DNA from: Tritrichomonas musculus
Lineage: Eukaryota; Parabasalia; Tritrichomonadida; Tritrichomonadidae
Assembly (NCBI GenBank): GCA_039105265.1
Contig: JAPFFF010000050.1
Span: forward strand, 310,001 to 374,000
Reading direction: 5' to 3'
DNA length: 64,000 nucleotides
The translations under genes and the position numbers were made by a program. Positions 8,255 through 19,163 of the stretch are shown in pieces; within the stretch, counting starts at the first letter, position 1; the number at the start of each line of letters is the position of its first letter. The notes under the pieces were generated by a model. The model was not told where the DNA came from. It searched no databases and saw only the letters and a list, made by a program, of their open reading frames with translations.

Positions 8255-10079
8255 AATCTTATTGAGATGTAGTTTGTGGTTGTGAGATTAATGCATTATA
8301 TCTGATAAAGGAACCTTGTATTAAAGTAAATGTTTGCTTGAATTGGAGAAAGCTGTTTGATTTTGTAAGAATTCTAATTCATACTGAGATGTAGTTTGTG
8401 GTTGTGAGATTAATGCATTATATCTGATAAAGGAACCTTGTATTAAAGTAAATGTTTGCTTGAATTGGAGAAAGCTGTTTGATTTTGTAAGAATTCTAAT
8501 TCATACTGAGATGTAGTTTGTGGTTGTGAGATTAATGCATTGTATCTGATAAAGGAACCTTGTATTAAAGTAAATGTTTGCTTGAATTGGAGAAAGCTGT
8601 TTGATTTTGTAAGAATTCTAATTCTTATTGAGATGTAGTTTGTGGTTGTGAGATTAATGCATTGTATCTGATAAAGGAACCTTGTATTAAAGTAAATGTT
8701 TGCTTGAATTGGAGAAAGCTGTTTGATTTTGTAAGAATTCTAATTCATACTGAGATGTAGTTTGTGGTTGTGAGATTAATGCATTGTATCTGATAAAGGA
8801 ACCTTGTATTAAAGTAAATGTTTGCTTGAATTGGAGAAAGCTGTTTGATTTTGTAAGAATTCTAATTCTTATTGAGATGTAGTTTGTGGTTGTGAGATTA
8901 ATGCATTGTATCTGATAAAGGAACCTTGTATTAAAGTAAATGTTTGCTTGAATTGGAGAAAGCTGTTTGATTTTGTAAGAATTCTAATTCATACTGAGAT
9001 GTAGTTTGTGGTTGTGAGATTAATGCATTGTATCTGATAAAGGAACCTTGTATTAAAGTAAATGTTTGCTTGAATTGGAGAAAGCTGTTTGATTTTGTAA
9101 GAATTCTAATTCTTATTGAGATGTAGTTTGTGGTTGTGAGATTAATGCATTGTATCTGATAAAGGAACCTTGTATTAAAGTAAATGTTTGCTTGAATTGG
9201 AGAAAGCTGTTTGATTTTGTAAGAATTCTAATTCTTATTGAGATGTAGTTTGTGGTTGTGAGATTAATGCATTGTATCTGATAAAGGAACCTTGTATTAA
9301 AGTAAATGTTTGCTTGAATTGGAGAAAGCTGTTTGATTTTGTAAGAATTCTAATTCTTATTGAGATGTAGTTTGTGGTTGTGAGATTAATGCATTGTATC
9401 TGATAAAGGAACCTTGTATTAAAGTAAATGTTTGCTTGAATTGGAGAAAGCTGTTTGATTTTGTAAGAATTCTAATTCATACTGAGATGTAGTTTGTGGT
9501 TGTGAGATTAATGCATTGTATCTGATAAAGGAACCTTGTATTAAAGTAAATGTTTGCTTGAATTGGAGAAAGCTGTTTGATTTTGTAAGAATTCTAATTC
9601 TTATTGAGATGTAGTTTGTGGTTGTGAGATTAATGCATTGTATCTGATAAAGGAACCTTGTATTAAAGTAAATGTTTGCTTGAATTGGAGAAAGCTGTTT
9701 GATTTTGTAAGAATTCTAATTCATACTGAGATGTAGTTTGTGGTTGTGAGATTAATGCATTGTATCTGATAAAGGAACCTTGTATTAAAGTAAATGTTTG
9801 CTTGAATTGGAGAAAGCTGTTTGATTTTGTAAGAATTCTAATTCTTATTGAGATGTAGTTTGTGGTTGTGAGATTAATGCATTGTATCTGATAAAGGAAC
9901 CTTGTATTAAAGTAAATGTTTGCTTGGATTGGAGAAAACTGTTTGATTTTGTAAGAATTCTAATTCTTATTGAGATGTAGTTTGTGGTTGTGAGATTAAT
10001 GCATTGTATCTGATAAAGGAACCTTGTATTAAAGTAAATGTTTGCTTGGATTGGAGAAAACTGTTTGATTTTGTAAGAA
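8255..10079. repeat. 122-bp tandem satellite, about 15 copies
   Basis: The word GAGATGTAGTTTGTGG recurs at 8264, 8386, 8508 and every 122 bp to 9972, giving 15 nearly identical units, the last slightly short. Variation is structured: the junction reads either CATACTGAG or CTTATTGAG and often alternates; the first two units have GCATTATATC against GCATTGTATC later; the last two share GGATTGGAGAAAAC. This shows expansion partly as dimers and homogenisation. It adjoins the MULE transposase 5' end and may be a subterminal repeat of that element. Confidence 0.97.
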
Positions 10080-10883
10080 AGAAATAAAAGATAAAGTGTT
10101 TAATGTTAATTTTATGAAACCAATATCAACCGCCAAAAAATCAACTTTTTGAGAGGGGGGTGCTGATATTTTCACAGAACCTGGGTTCTCTGAAAATTTC
10201 CTCTTTTTTTTTTAAACTTTTTTGGACAAAATTGAATGGAAATTTTAGAGCATTCAATTTTTTAAACTTTTCAAAAAAAAGATAATAAAAAAGATATAAT
10301 AATTTTATAGCCATAAAGCTATAAAATCATTTGCAAAGCATTTTAAATAATAACTTTATATTTTTTATTAAAAATCATAATGATATAAGAGATAAATTTA
10401 GCAAGTTATATTAAAAAAATAGTCAATGATCTGCTTTTGAACTTATCTTAATACAAAGGATATCAAAAAAACACGAGATATAGAATTTCTTAAGAAACTG
10501 ACCGATTAATAAACCGCCAAAATATTCACAAAAAAAATTGAGAACATTTTGTCCAAAAAAGTTTAAAAAAAAAAAATCAATCAATAATTTTGAATTAAAA
10601 TATAAAAATAATGCATAAAAATATTTTTCTTTAATATATCATCAATCTATAAATAATAGACATTTTATTTTCTCCAAAATATTATATATTCTTCAACTTT
10701 TTTTACTCTAAAAAAGATTAAAATATTTGAGAAATCTCATTGAATTCTCATCATTCAATTGGACGTACGCCCTTAACATATAAAACCAATACTAAAAAGC
10801 GATTATATAAAATATAAACTTAAGTGCCTCAAAATATAAATTAACGCAAAGTCCAAGATGAGAATCCTTGCGGCGAGAAATCA
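10080..10883. other. Intergenic region with inverted repeats
   Basis: No gene seen. It holds an imperfect hairpin near 10170-10197 (arms TTTTCACAGAACC and GGTTCTCTGAAAA, one mismatch) and the 28-bp inverted repeat listed separately. The rest is AT-rich spacer between the MULE and PEPCK. Confidence 0.6.
10204..10574. repeat. Perfect 28-bp inverted repeat pair
   Basis: Positions 10204-10231 (a T run, then AAACTTTTTTGGACAAAA) are the exact reverse complement of 10547-10574. The arms are about 315 bp apart, which suggests a small foldback or MITE-like insertion. No clear target duplication was seen. Confidence 0.6.
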
Positions 10884-10901
10884 CTTCACTTTTATTTTAT
10901 T
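10884..10901 (+). promoter_or_regulatory. Candidate trichomonad Inr
   Basis: TCACTTCACTT lies about 10-18 bp before the PEPCK ATG. Trichomonad initiators are known to match TCA+1Y(T/A) close to the start codon; the match here is by eye only. Confidence 0.35.
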
Positions 10902-12702
10902 ATGTCTGTTCATACAAACAATCAAAAACCTCTCGATTTCGTTAAGAAATACACAGATCTTTGCCAGCCAAAGGAGGTTCACTGGTGTGACGGTTCCCAA
11001 GAGGAAGCAGATAAGCTTTTCCAAATGATGGTTGACAAAAAGATGGCTATCCAATTAAACCAAGAGAAACGGCCAGGATGCTCTTTATTCAGATTAGATA
11101 AGCGAGATGTTGCCCGTGTTGAATCCAAGACTTTCATCTGCTCAGAAAGAGAAGAATATGCGGGACCAACCACCAACTGGAAAGCGCCAGCAGAAATGAA
11201 AGGAATTCTCCATAGACTTTTCGACGGATGCTTGGAAGGAAGAACAATGTACGTTATTCCATTTTCAATGGGTCCAATTGGCTCATCAATCGGTGAGAAT
11301 GGTATCGAAATCACCGATTCGCCTTATGCTGTTGTCAACATGAGAATCATGACGCGTGTTTCACCAAAAGTCCTCGAAAGCATCGGCGACAATGGCGACT
11401 TTGTCCCTTGCGTCCATTCAGTTGGCACGCCGCTCAAAGCTGGTGTTGAGGATGTCGCTTGGCCATGCAACCCAGACAACACGTGCATCGCACACTTCCC
11501 GGAGACAAGAGAAATCATTTCGTTTGGTTCGGGTTATGGCGGCAATGCGCTTTTGGGCAAGAAATGCTTCGCGCTTCGTATTGCTTCAAAGATGGGCAAA
11601 GACGAAGGATGGCTCGCTGAGCGCATGCTCGTTTTAGGTGTCGAAGATCCGCATGGCCACAAATTCTTCCGACAGCAGCGTTCCCGAGTGCGTGCGGCAA
11701 GACAGACTTCGCGATGATCATTCCTCCAGACGCTCTCCTTGGCGAGGGTGGGAAGTGACGACTGTCGGTGATGACATCGCATGGATCAAGCCAAGCAAAG
11801 ATGGCGAACTTCGTGCAATCAACCCAGAAAACGGCTTCTTCGGTGTTGCGCCAGGGACAGCGATGGAAACTAGCCCAAACGCCCTTTTGTCATGCGCCAG
11901 GAGCACGATCTTCACAAACGTCGCATTGACAGACGACGGCGATGTTTGGTGGGAAGGAATGGCCAAGGAGCCGCCCGCGCATCTCATCGACTGGAATGGC
12001 AGCGACTGGGCGCCAGGATGCGGACGCCCATCGTCGCATCCAAACAGCCGTTTCACAGCGCCAGCCTGCAACTGCCCCCGCATCGATCCAGACTGGGAGA
12101 ATCGAGATGGCGTCCCAGTGCCAATCTTCGTTTATGGCGGACGTCGCATGAATGACGTTCCTCTCGTTTACGAAGCGCGTAACTGGGCGCGTGGTGTCTG
12201 CATGGGCGCCACAGTTGGCTCAGAACAGGCAGCCGCGGCAGAAGGTAGAGTCGGCGCCTTACGTCGTGATCCGTTTGCTATGCTTCCATTCTGCGGTTGT
12301 CACATGGGCGACTACTTCAACCGCTACCTCGAAACGGACACGAAGTATCACGTCAAGCTTCCTCACGTCTTCCACGTCAGCTGGTTCCGCAAGGACGCCA
12401 ATGGCCGCTTCATGCGGCCAGGCTATCGCGAGAATGCGCGCGTTTTGGCTTGGATGGCTGGCCGCGTTGAAGGCACAGCAAAGGCTCACGAGAGCCCGCT
12501 CGGTCTCATTCCTCATTATGAAGATCTCGACTGGAAGGGAAGCAGCATCACAGAGGAGCAACTCGGCAAGATCATGGAAATCGATCCAGAAAAGGTGAAA
12601 CAGCAAGTTGCTGATAACAACAAATATCTCAAAGAGACGATTGGACATGCTTCTGATACTCTCTTGCATGTTTCAGATGAAATTCTTGCTCACTGCAAAT
12701 AA
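10902..12702 (+). pseudogene. Phosphoenolpyruvate carboxykinase (GTP), two frameshifts
   Basis: GTP-type PEPCK interconverts oxaloacetate and PEP; in trichomonads it feeds cytosolic malate metabolism. The total length, about 600 residues, is normal. Frame one (10902 to about 11670) contains [14 protein letters not shown] and ends at HGHKFF. The P-loop segment [19 protein letters not shown] is read in another frame (about 11672-11748). From about 11747 to 12702 a third frame gives WEVTTVGDDIAW, PENGFFGVAPGT and RFTAPACNCPRID. Both shifts fit a missing single base, 78 bp apart. The remainder is conserved and GC-rich, like a highly expressed gene, so either recent inactivation or assembly indels are possible. 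Confidence 0.85.
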
Positions 12703-12705
12703 GAA

Positions 12706-13082
12706 TTGAATTAAGAATGGAATCAGTCTAGATTAGATAAAAAATTAAATTTTTAAAAAATATCAACTTTTTTTTTTAACATTTCTGCTATTTTTATTTA
12801 GATGCATTTTATTCCATCGTGTAGGCTCTTATATTTTCTGAATACCATCTTTTCTTATCTTTTAAAAGATGAGCTACAAATGAAGAGGAATAATTGAGAA
12901 TGAGTGAAATAAGGATGAAGAAGAATCATAAGGGAAGAAAAGTTACTGATGAAGATGATTCTTTGTCTGTGGTTCATTCTAATTCGTAATTGTTCTTTAT
13001 CTTCTATCTTTTCTTCTTATTATCAGATTGATCCTCAAAAAAAGATATCTAACATTAAAAGTGGTATTCTTTTTAATAGAAA
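12706..13082. other. Spacer between PEPCK and tRNA
   Basis: AT-rich 3' flank of PEPCK. A 29-codon frame at about 12900-12989 (MSEIRMKKNHKGRKV then an acidic stretch) is too short to call. Nothing else is visible. Confidence 0.5.
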
Positions 13083-13156
13083 TCCTCTGTGGTTTAGTTG
13101 GAGAGAGCGTCGGCGGTACTATGCCGAAGTCGTGGGTTCGAGTCCCACCAGAGGTA
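13083..13156 (+). tRNA. tRNA gene, isotype uncertain
   Basis: The A box (TGGTTTAGTTGG) and B box (GGTTCGAGTCC) match pol III consensus. The acceptor strands CCTCTG and CAGAGG pair, the D stem GTTT/GAGC pairs with G-U pairs, the anticodon stem TCGGC/GCCGA is perfect, and the T stem GTGGG/CCCAC is perfect. The anticodon loop as I fold it has eight bases (GGTACTAT) and the variable loop four, so the anticodon cannot be assigned with confidence. It may be a tRNA pseudogene or an unusual tRNA. A T6 run follows. Confidence 0.7.
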
Positions 13157-13162
13157 TTTTTT
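13157..13162 (+). terminator. Pol III T-run terminator
   Basis: Six consecutive T residues directly after the discriminator end of the tRNA gene, the standard RNA polymerase III stop. Confidence 0.7.
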
Positions 13163-15150
13163 GCTTTATTTTTTGATTTTTTTAATATGGGTGGGACACT
13201 CTTTTTTTGACCTCAAAAAGTTTCAAAATCTCTTCGAATTTTAGGTTTTATTTGGTGATTTTAATAAATTTTCTTACCCATTTAATAATCTTTAAATTGG
13301 TCATTGAAACCAATCAAAAAACTTAATATTCATCGAGTTTTTTTTGACTTCACAAGAAGGGGCAGCACTCTGCAAATCTCTATAGGATTTTTCTAAAATT
13401 ATAATATTTATTTTATTAATGGACAGATAATTGGTTTTTATTATTTTTAATCTATTCCATATGGCCAATTTTGAAATATTACATATGATCATTTTGAAAA
13501 GGACATGTGAGATGAAATTTGTTTTGAAGAAGAAAAATATGAGCAATTTAACACAAAAAAGATGTATAAAAGAGTCAAAAAAAACCACATACAAATATTT
13601 GATGGAATTGTTTATTATTGAATAAAAATAAATGGGAATGCAGTTATTTCAAATGCATTTATACAAATCTTTCCGATAAAAATTAACATATTGGAATAAT
13701 TCAGTTTATTTAGATATTTATTTATAATTGCATATATAAATTAAATCTTTTGATTAAAAATAGTAGATATTTGATAGAGAATTCGTAATTTTGTAAAAGG
13801 GCAATAGATAAAAGCCGCCGAGTAAAATAATACCATTATTATTAACGCTTGCTCTATAAATGATAAAAATTCAAGAGATATCTAAGAATCTTATTTTTAA
13901 TTAATAATAACTAGACAAAAAAATGCTATTCTTTGAAAGCAAAACATTGTCGGTATTTTTTTAAAAAAGACTTAGTGGCTCTATTTAAAAATAAAGGCGG
14001 AGAACAGTAAAGCTTTGATAGAGATAATAATCATTTCATCTAACATGTCATATTCAAAAAAAAAAAATTCTGATATCAGAAATTTTATAAAAATTGAAAA
14101 CATAAATATACAAAAATTGGCCATATGATTTGGAAGAATATTTTGGATATAATATCTTCAATCGATATTACAATATATAAAAAACCTGATATAAAATCGT
14201 ATAGAAATCTAAGTCACTATCAAGATGTTAATTTTCTGAAGAAAAAGCAGTTTTTCTCTCAAAAATAAAATAACTAAACATATATATATTCATAAATATT
14301 AAATATTTTTTTACGAAATTAGTATTATTATTATTAAATATATGTAATAGTATATAAATATAATTATCAACTCTCAAATTCTCGTATTTAATGGAAAAGC
14401 GGATTTGACACCTGAGTGAAACCCCCTCTACTTCACATACTAATAGATCTCTCTTCGTAAGAGATATCCTTCAAAACTACTAATACTATTTGACTTTATA
14501 CATATGCATTATACATTATAAAACATAAATATTTATAATTACTTTGTAGTTAGTCCAAAAAAGTTAATATAATAATTATTTTTAAGTTTTTTCGATACAT
14601 GATCTTTTCTAACTTTTTATTTTGTAATATTCGATTTCTTCCTTTAATGCTCAATAAAATGATATATTTTGTTTGAACATAACTTCAAAGATAAAGTTTA
14701 GTTTGAAAAATGAATTCAAAAAGTTGAATTAATAAACGGAATGATTCAATTTTCGGCGGTTAGAAAATTAATTTTAAACGATCAAACTCAATATTTTTGC
14801 TTTAAAATATATTATAAGAATAGGGAATATTATTTAAAATGAGGTTCCGCCATTTATAAAATCAAAAAATTCAAAATGACCATTTTTTACCCAAATTATT
14901 TTTTATGGAAAATAAAATGCGATTATCTAATTCACCTTTGATGATTTTGATTTTTTAAATAGTAAATTATATGTAGCTATTAAAAATCTATCTAAATATA
15001 AAATAACTGGAAAAAGTCTTGGATAGCTTACACATTTTTTAATTAAAAGCTTTTTCAACCAACAAATATTTAATAAACAAAATTAGTCTTGATGTCCTAG
15101 AAAAAAATTAAAATATTTAATAAATAATAAACAATATGATTATGAATATT
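13163..15150. other. Two-kilobase AT-rich gap
   Basis: Only short frames rich in Phe, Lys, Ile and Asn are present and none has recognisable domain sequence. No tandem array or inverted repeat stands out. I see no supportable gene here. Confidence 0.6.
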
Positions 15151-15954
15151 TCAATTTATATCATTATAATATATATCAACTTTTTGTGACATCCAAAAGT
15201 CAATTGCCTTGTCGATCCATCCCTCAGCAGCAGTTCCCGTTCCAGGGCCAACTCCGTGAACAACTTTTGGAAACACTTCAATTTTCACTGGCACGCCGGC
15301 CGCTTGAAGCTCCCTGGCAAGCATCCGCGAGTTTTCTGGATTGACAACTGTGTCAGCATCACCGCACCACACGTAGGTTGGCGGGAACTTTTTTGTAACG
15401 TTTTTCTCAATGCTTGCAAAGTTTTCAAATTCAGCCGTTGCATCGTGACCGAGGAGAAGGTCGTGAGAGAGCCTGTGCGTGAACTTTTTATCCATTGTGA
15501 TGACAGGGTAGGATAGAACGAGTGCACGAGGCTTCATCAGCTTGTACTTCAAAAAGCCCATGTGTTCTGTGCCAAATGAAGCTGCCAAATGGCCACCTGC
15601 TGATGATCCCCAAATTGAATAATTTGTTGTGTCGAGGCTATATTTGTCTGAATTGTCAAAAATTTCAACTATTGAACGAGCTAGATCATCCATCGGTGCT
15701 GGGTATCGCGCTTGCTCATTTGTTCGATAATAGAGGATGAATGCGGAGATGCCTTTTTGGTTCAATTTTTGAGCTATTGGCTTCCCTTCGATGAAATTGG
15801 CTACACATCGATAGCTTCCTCCAGGAACTACTATAGAGAATGGATGCTTTTTCCCATCTTGTAAAACATAATCATCAATTAGCTGATAATGGCTCGGCAT
15901 ACTAAGGTCATCCTCAAATTGCTTAGCATCAGCATCTACTCGGAATTTCCACAT
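15151..15954 (-). CDS. Alpha/beta-hydrolase, acetyl-esterase-like
   Basis: A 267-residue serine hydrolase of the esterase/lipase group. The oxyanion-hole motif is VVPGGSYR (about 42-49). The nucleophile elbow is GSSAGGH with Ser near 117. The acid is in WCGDADTVVNPENS (about 198), and the His is in VVHGVG (about 232). Family members remove acetyl or short acyl groups from sugars or small esters; the substrate here is unknown. There is no signal peptide, so it is probably cytosolic. The coding sequence is clearly more GC-rich than its flanks. The nearest relatives of such trichomonad enzymes are often bacterial, so lateral transfer is possible. Confidence 0.85.
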   Translation of the reverse strand: MWKFRVDADAKQFEDDLSMPSHYQLIDDYVLQDGKKHPFSIVVPGGSYRCVANFIEGKPIAQKLNQKGISAFILYYRTNEQARYPAPMDDLARSIVEIFDNSDKYSLDTTNYSIWGSSAGGHLAASFGTEHMGFLKYKLMKPRALVLSYPVITMDKKFTHRLSHDLLLGHDATAEFENFASIEKNVTKKFPPTYVWCGDADTVVNPENSRMLARELQAAGVPVKIEVFPKVVHGVGPGTGTAAEGWIDKAIDFWMSQKVDIYYNDIN

Positions 15955-16041
15955 TTACTTTGATATAAATATTTGTTTTATATAAAAATTTCTGAAGTCT
16001 CACAAAATTTTTTATATCGTGTAATTTATACGATATAATTC

Positions 16042-16245
16042 TCATGAAACAACACCAATTTTAAATTCATTTTTAGGCTTGTCATTTTGAGAATCGATAT
16101 CAAAAACGACCGGAATTTCGACGAGAGAAGGCGGAAGGACATTCGACAAGCTCGATTTGTATCGTGTCAGTTGGAACACTCCAATTTGCATCTCTATCGA
16201 GGACCCGCAAATTCCAGGGAATTTTTTGGGTGAGAATGCATTCAA
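16042..16245 (-). CDS. Possible protein fragment, unknown
   Basis: A 67-codon frame (LPPSLVEIPVVFDIDSQND inside) preceded immediately by an in-frame stop. Composition looks protein-like, but it overlaps an opposite-strand frame and no family is recognised. Only one of the two can be coding in the overlap. Confidence 0.25.
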   Translation of the reverse strand: MNAFSPKKFPGICGSSIEMQIGVFQLTRYKSSLSNVLPPSLVEIPVVFDIDSQNDKPKNEFKIGVVS

Positions 16246-16522
16246 TACTTTCGAATTTCGAAAAAAGTGCTCTGACGCTTATTTAAAGTTGATCTCAAAT
16301 AGGTCTTTCAATGAAAGGTCCTTATTGAATGGTATCGTGAATTACATCACATTACAAAACACAACGAATTTTAGACAATTGATTGTGGACAAGTTTAATT
16401 TAATTAGTATCATGCCATCAACTCAGACGAATGATCGTAACGAGAATGATGGTCCGTCTGAAAATAAGAAAAATAAAGAAAATCCGTTTCAAAATAGAAG
16501 AAAACCTCCTTATAAGAGGTAA
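16157..16522 (+). CDS. Hypothetical protein, 121 residues
   Basis: The N-terminal half is mixed; the last 35 residues are Asn/Lys/Pro rich (ENPFQNRRKPPYKR end). No domain is recognised. It overlaps the minus-strand frame at 16042-16245, so its first 30 residues may be spurious. Confidence 0.3.
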   Translation: MYRVSWNTPICISIEDPQIPGNFLGENAFNTFEFRKKCSDAYLKLISNRSFNERSLLNGIVNYITLQNTTNFRQLIVDKFNLISIMPSTQTNDRNENDGPSENKKNKENPFQNRRKPPYKR

Positions 16523-16790
16523 AAGTTATTGATTGTTATATATTGTTTCGTAATCTTCAATGATGTTTTCTTTATATGTATATTTATTCATTATTTAAAA
16601 TTTTTGTTGTGAATAATAAAAGCTTTTTTTTATTTTATCATAAAATTGTTGAATAATAAATTTGCAAATGTGATTGGTTTAGATACAGAAATATTTTGAT
16701 TTTTGCTTTCTCTTAAATGTTATTTAGAATAGCTACATTTTTATTATCACTTTTATTATTTCTTTAAATAATTGCATCTCGATTATTTAT

Positions 16791-17000
16791 TTATCTTTTT
16801 TAAAAGGTGATTTAAGAGAAGATTGTCTTGTGCCCATAAAGGGATCAACATCATAAATTTCTACATTATATAGATCATGATCTTCACCATCAGATTATGA
16901 GATTTCATTGAAGTCAGGATCAAAAAAACTTTGAAATAACTGTGTTTTTTGAAAAAGATTTTTTGCTTTCAATTTACAACAATTGAAGTAAATAGTATGT
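16791..17000 (-). pseudogene. Decayed coding fragment
   Basis: Reading the minus strand gives a protein-like stretch, QLFQSFFDPDFNEIS, an in-frame TAA, then SDGEDHDLYNVEIYDVDPF and a C-terminus ending SPFKKDK before a stop at 16791. No start is visible. This looks like the end of a decayed gene; the family is unknown. Confidence 0.35.
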
Positions 17001-17194
17001 TTACATAAAATGAATCAAACGTTGGTGAATTCAGATGCTATTAATGTTAAGTTTTGCTTTAATTGGTTAAATTTTCAGAAAAGAATATAAATGTATTAAT
17101 AAAACATGATAGGCAATTTAGATAATTACCAATTATTTCTCTGTATTCAAAAATAACAAATATAAAGCTCATTTGCAGTAAAGAGGCATTTTAT

Positions 17195-18652
17195 TCATAC
17201 TTGTGATTTTGGTGATGAAATTGTTCCGAACAATTCAATTCGCGTTAAATCGATGTAATAATTGTATAATGAATCATCAGTCCATTGTTCTTCTTGGATG
17301 TATCGAATGTAACGATAATATTTGTCACTTTTCGTGTTCTCAAATCGATGCTGCTTGTAATCGCCATTCAGTTCTGAATTGTTAACTCTGTGATCAACGT
17401 CTTCCCAGTGTTCGTGATCGTTCGAGCCAACAATTCGCCACGATTTTGGATAGTAACAACCACTTGTTCGAATTGTGTATGATGTCAAATTGACTGTTTT
17501 GTTCACAAAGTCAAATTCAATCCACCCATCACTCGAACTCGGAGTACCACTATAATAATTATAATAGCCCTCATTGTTCATGTTGTTTGAATTATATTTG
17601 ATCAGATTGGTGACTGGACATGAAGGATGAGGATATCCTCCGCCTGAAAGTTTCAGAATGTTTCCTGCTTCAAGATCGGCGCCGTTTTGTTTCTGCAGGT
17701 AGTCAATGATGCCTGACAGTTCGTTTCCGTTGTATTCGCATTCTTTCTCTTCGCTATCAAGTTCCTTTTTCTTTCTGTCTTTCTTTTTGTTTTTGACTGT
17801 TTCGAGAAGTTCCAAAAAGTGACACCTCAGAGTGAAAATGATGCCTGAAATTTCACATTCAATTATTTCATCGTCAAGGTTATCGTAAATGAATTTAATC
17901 ATGCTTTCGTCGTATTCTTCAACATCAAGCGAAAGAAGGAAGTGCATCACTGTTAAAACTTCTCCTTCGCTCACAAGTGACTCAAAGATGTCATAAATTT
18001 CACTTTCGTTCTCCTTTTCTACATCTTCACGATGCGATACGTAAGCATCGATGATCTCATTGATGATACCTTCTTCAATGCTTCTCATTTCTGAACTTAC
18101 AATGAATTCTTTGATGTGACCAGATAAGTAATCAATTGATCGTGAATGGAATTCTGTGCTTAACAATGAAATCGCTTCTTCTTGGCTATTCACTTCATAT
18201 CTCATTTTGTCTTCTTTATCAGTATAACCGTTAAGAATCGTCGTTATTATTGAATAGATTTCTTGTTGTGGATTATTAATCTCAACTTTATCAACCGTCG
18301 ATTTGATTAGCTTTTGAAGAATTTCTTCAATGCTTTCCTTGGTATATTTTGTTAGTTGTGATTTGAGCTGTTGTGGAAGATTGATGGGATATTCGTTAAT
18401 TGTAGGATCAACTTGGTAAGAATCGTTGATTTTTCTTGAAATAACTCGAGCTTTATTTTTAGTGGTATTAATTGTGATTTTATCTTTTTTCTCTTGTGAA
18501 TTTTGACTATCATTATTATTATTATTGTTTTTGGTTTCATTTTGATTACTTGAGGTGAAATTAATTATAATCTGAAAATTATCGCTATCATCATATTCTA
18601 TTAATCTTTTCAAATATGATCTAGGAGTTTCATACATGCTATTTTGCTCCAT
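17195..18652 (-). CDS. F5/8 type C (discoidin) domain protein
   Basis: A 485-residue protein with no signal peptide. The N-terminus contains an Asn-rich linker (about 38-55). The middle is helical and acidic (about 95-290), with a Lys-rich coil near 290-305, perhaps a degenerate BTB/BACK-like scaffold. Residues about 335-482 form a discoidin domain: GWIEFDFVNKTVNLTSYTIR, then SWRIVGSNDHEHWEDVD and RYIRYIQ, ending IDLTRIELFGTI. Intracellular F5/8 C proteins of this layout are common in trichomonads. A carbohydrate- or lipid-binding role is inferred from the fold. The frame is intact. Confidence 0.8.
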   Translation of the reverse strand: MEQNSMYETPRSYLKRLIEYDDSDNFQIIINFTSSNQNETKNNNNNNDSQNSQEKKDKITINTTKNKARVISRKINDSYQVDPTINEYPINLPQQLKSQLTKYTKESIEEILQKLIKSTVDKVEINNPQQEIYSIITTILNGYTDKEDKMRYEVNSQEEAISLLSTEFHSRSIDYLSGHIKEFIVSSEMRSIEEGIINEIIDAYVSHREDVEKENESEIYDIFESLVSEGEVLTVMHFLLSLDVEEYDESMIKFIYDNLDDEIIECEISGIIFTLRCHFLELLETVKNKKKDRKKKELDSEEKECEYNGNELSGIIDYLQKQNGADLEAGNILKLSGGGYPHPSCPVTNLIKYNSNNMNNEGYYNYYSGTPSSSDGWIEFDFVNKTVNLTSYTIRTSGCYYPKSWRIVGSNDHEHWEDVDHRVNNSELNGDYKQHRFENTKSDKYYRYIRYIQEEQWTDDSLYNYYIDLTRIELFGTISSPKSQV

Positions 18653-18735
18653 TTACCTAAAAAAATTTTTTTGAGGATATAAATGATCGAACAAATTTAA
18701 ACTTTTTGATATAAATGATCAATTTGCTTATAAAA

Positions 18736-19122
18736 TTAAATTGGAGTAAGTTTAATTTGTTCCATTGTCGCAAGCAACATATAGTTGCTTTGAAATAAAT
18801 CGTTTGCGGTTTGATTCCAATAGAAACGATTCGAAGTGTAAGATGGCCCAAATTTATTAAATCTTCGTAATACTTTTGGTATCGTATTATCTCTATAATT
18901 CTTAATTGCGTATTCTAACGGACCCAATCGTTTCAAAAACTCCTTCAGCATATTATTCGCTGCATAATCAAATTCATTTTTAGGTTTGCCTAAAATAGCT
19001 TTCTTTATAGTATTGTGTAAATAATTAATTTGTTTTAATTGAGCATTTAATATTGCATCGCTTTTAACAAAGCAATTAGCATCATCTATAATTTTATTAA
19101 GCCAACTACTTGTAAATTATAT
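18736..19122 (-). pseudogene. Coding fragment without a start
   Basis: An open minus-strand frame of about 128 codons lacks an ATG at its 5' end. It reads WLNKIIDDANCFVKSD, then YLHNTIKKAILGKPKNEF and ends LLATMEQIKLTPI. The first internal ATG is at 18951. It looks like a truncated gene 3' end; the family is not recognised. Confidence 0.4.
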
Positions 19123-19163
19123 TTGAATGTTTTTAATAATGAAAAAAAATGTCATAAATAATT

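Noticed and set aside
8255-10079. The satellite as a coding repeat
   Set aside because: The 122-bp unit is not a multiple of three and no open frame passes through successive units.
11515-12669. Many overlapping open frames on both strands in the PEPCK region
   Set aside because: GC-rich coding lowers stop frequency in all frames; only the pieces matching PEPCK motifs are kept.
13301-13625. Opposing short frames after the tRNA
   Set aside because: Both are low-complexity AT-rich readings with no recognisable features.
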